Origin: Dactylosporangium roseum
GTDB lineage: Bacteria; Actinomycetota; Actinomycetes; Mycobacteriales; Micromonosporaceae
Assembly (NCBI RefSeq): GCF_025264685.1
Contig: NZ_CP073721.1
Span: 5,137,001-5,201,000 of the forward strand
Reading direction: 5' to 3'
Length of the DNA: 64,000 nucleotides
Numbering within the stretch: the stretch's first letter is position 1; each line of letters starts with the position of its first letter. Made by a program: the position numbers and the translations under genes. Positions 63,199 to 64,000 of this stretch are shown in pieces. Under the pieces are notes generated by a model that saw nothing but the letters and a program-made list of their open reading frames with translations, ran no database searches and was not told where the DNA came from.

Positions 63199-63214
63199 TA
63201 CATCCTTCGATGTA
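63199..63214. promoter_or_regulatory. Palindrome upstream of the collagenase
   Basis: TACATC-CTTC-GATGTA, perfect 6+6 arms inside the AT-richer stretch ATTACATCCTTCGATGTAT, 55 bp before the collagenase start. Looks like an operator. The rest of the 283-bp region up to 63427 shows no gene. Confidence 0.5.
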
Positions 63215-63427
63215 TTGCTCGGCGATGGACGCTAACCACCACTGAAGATCGGCGACAACCGATCCACATGGGAGGGTCAGGTTCAGCCGTACCGCAGCTT
63301 TCGGCAACCTTTACGTGAGTGGTTCCGGGCCGCGGCGATCAGTGGACGCTATGGCGCCGGCTATGAGATTCGAGCGCGCGGACGTGAGATTCTGCGGATC
63401 TACGGACCTCGACCTCGGGTGGTTGAC

Positions 63428-64000
63428 GTGGCGAACATCCTGCTCATCGACGAGGACTGCGCATACCGCCGGACGCTGGCGGGCGGCCTGACACAGTACG
63501 GGCACGTGGTGTCGGACGTGTCACTGCACGCGGCCGGCCGGGTGCTGGCCGACCTCACCTGCCACACCCACCAACGACCGGACGTGGTCCTCATCGACCC
63601 GTTCCTGCCGACGATGGACGGGTTGCTGCTCCTGCGACTGGTGTGCGTCGGGTCCCGCCGGCCGGTGATGCTGCACACGGCGGAGGATATCGAGGAGAAG
63701 GTGGTGCAGGCGCTGCGCGGCGGCGCGGACGGCTTCGTGCCCAAGCCGGGTCAGCCGGCGGTGCTGGACGCGAAGATCGGTGCGTTGCTGCGGCGGGTAC
63801 CAGCCGCGCCGCCACCGGCGCCCTGTGTGGTCGGCGCGCTGCGTGTCGACGTGGCCGAGCGCCGGGTGTCGCTGGACGGTGTGCCGGTGGCCGTCACCCG
63901 CACCGAGTTCGATCTGCTGGCCTGCCTGGCCGAGCATCCGGGCCGCGTGGTGTCCCGCGCGGTGTTGCGGACCCGGCTCGGCCGCGGCGGTACGACGTCG
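63428..64000 (+). CDS. OmpR-type response regulator (3' end outside the window)
   Basis: The 191 visible codons start VANILLIDEDCAYRRTLAGGL. Receiver domain with acidic pair in IDED, phospho-acceptor Asp57 (VVLIDPFLP), Thr84 and Lys106 (FVPKP). The DNA-binding domain then begins (RVDVAERRVSLDGVPVAVTRTEFDLLACLAEHPGRVVSRAVL), the winged-helix pattern of OmpR/PhoB. The GTG at 63428 is the likely start though its ribosome site is weak. Divergent from the collagenase. A partner kinase would lie beyond the window. Confidence 0.85.
   Translation, partial: MANILLIDEDCAYRRTLAGGLTQYGHVVSDVSLHAAGRVLADLTCHTHQRPDVVLIDPFLPTMDGLLLLRLVCVGSRRPVMLHTAEDIEEKVVQALRGGADGFVPKPGQPAVLDAKIGALLRRVPAAPPPAPCVVGALRVDVAERRVSLDGVPVAVTRTEFDLLACLAEHPGRVVSRAVLRTRLGRGGTTS

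Overview
The window is high-GC DNA with short, overlapping gene starts (many 4-bp ATGA/GTGA overlaps), frequent GTG starts and probable leaderless promoters. It reads as the chromosome of a filamentous or soil Actinobacterium. The family Micromonosporaceae is plausible from gene content and from the palindromic repeats, but that is inference. No rRNA, tRNA, CRISPR array, integrase or transposase gene was seen.

1-18.6 kb: stress, cobalt and carbon-uptake genes. A three-subunit cobalt-type nitrile hydratase/thiocyanate hydrolase operon with its activator lies next to a cbtBA cobalt transporter. A universal stress protein follows, then two cassettes pairing DksA/TraR zinc-finger proteins with small actin-like ATPases, a PucR-type regulator convergent with a DadA-type oxidase, a STAS protein and mscL. 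Next come a sodium/solute symporter-sigma factor-membrane protein operon and a DUF3311-cstA-ybdD operon. A second cbtBA sits under a canonical cobalamin riboswitch.

18.6-26.6 kb: glyoxylate shunt (aceA-aceB) divergent from a RamB-type regulator, then furA-katG with a furA-type promoter/operator, and an OsmC protein.

26.7-44.4 kb: a sulfated glycosaminoglycan locus. One operon holds a lipoprotein sugar-binding protein, two permeases and three cytoplasmic sulfatases. A divergent operon holds a GntR/LacI-type regulator, a Gfo/Idh oxidoreductase and a DUF2264 protein. A Tat-exported PL8 lyase very like chondroitinase ABC, a sugar isomerase/epimerase-like protein and a fourth sulfatase complete it. 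A shared operator-like motif occurs at three places in the locus.

44.4-63.1 kb: a collagen-breakdown locus. A secreted M9 collagenase (HEYTH, PKD and PPC domains), an orphan peptide-binding lipoprotein and a proline-specific peptidase feed a complete hydroxyproline pathway (4-hydroxyproline epimerase, three-subunit D-hydroxyproline dehydrogenase, HPC deaminase, 2-oxoglutarate semialdehyde dehydrogenase). Between the two halves lies a glycine-riboswitch operon (gcvT remnant, gcvH, glyA, sdaA) that would convert glycine through serine to pyruvate. A GntR-FCD regulator and a shared GTAATRTGTYACA motif probably tie the two hydroxyproline operons together. With the glycosaminoglycan locus this makes a roughly 36-kb island for using animal connective tissue (proteoglycan plus collagen). 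This is the main discovery candidate.

The window ends in a truncated OmpR-type response regulator. Three long hairpins of one family sit directly behind genes, and a separate ~190-bp structured repeat occurs twice in intergenic DNA.
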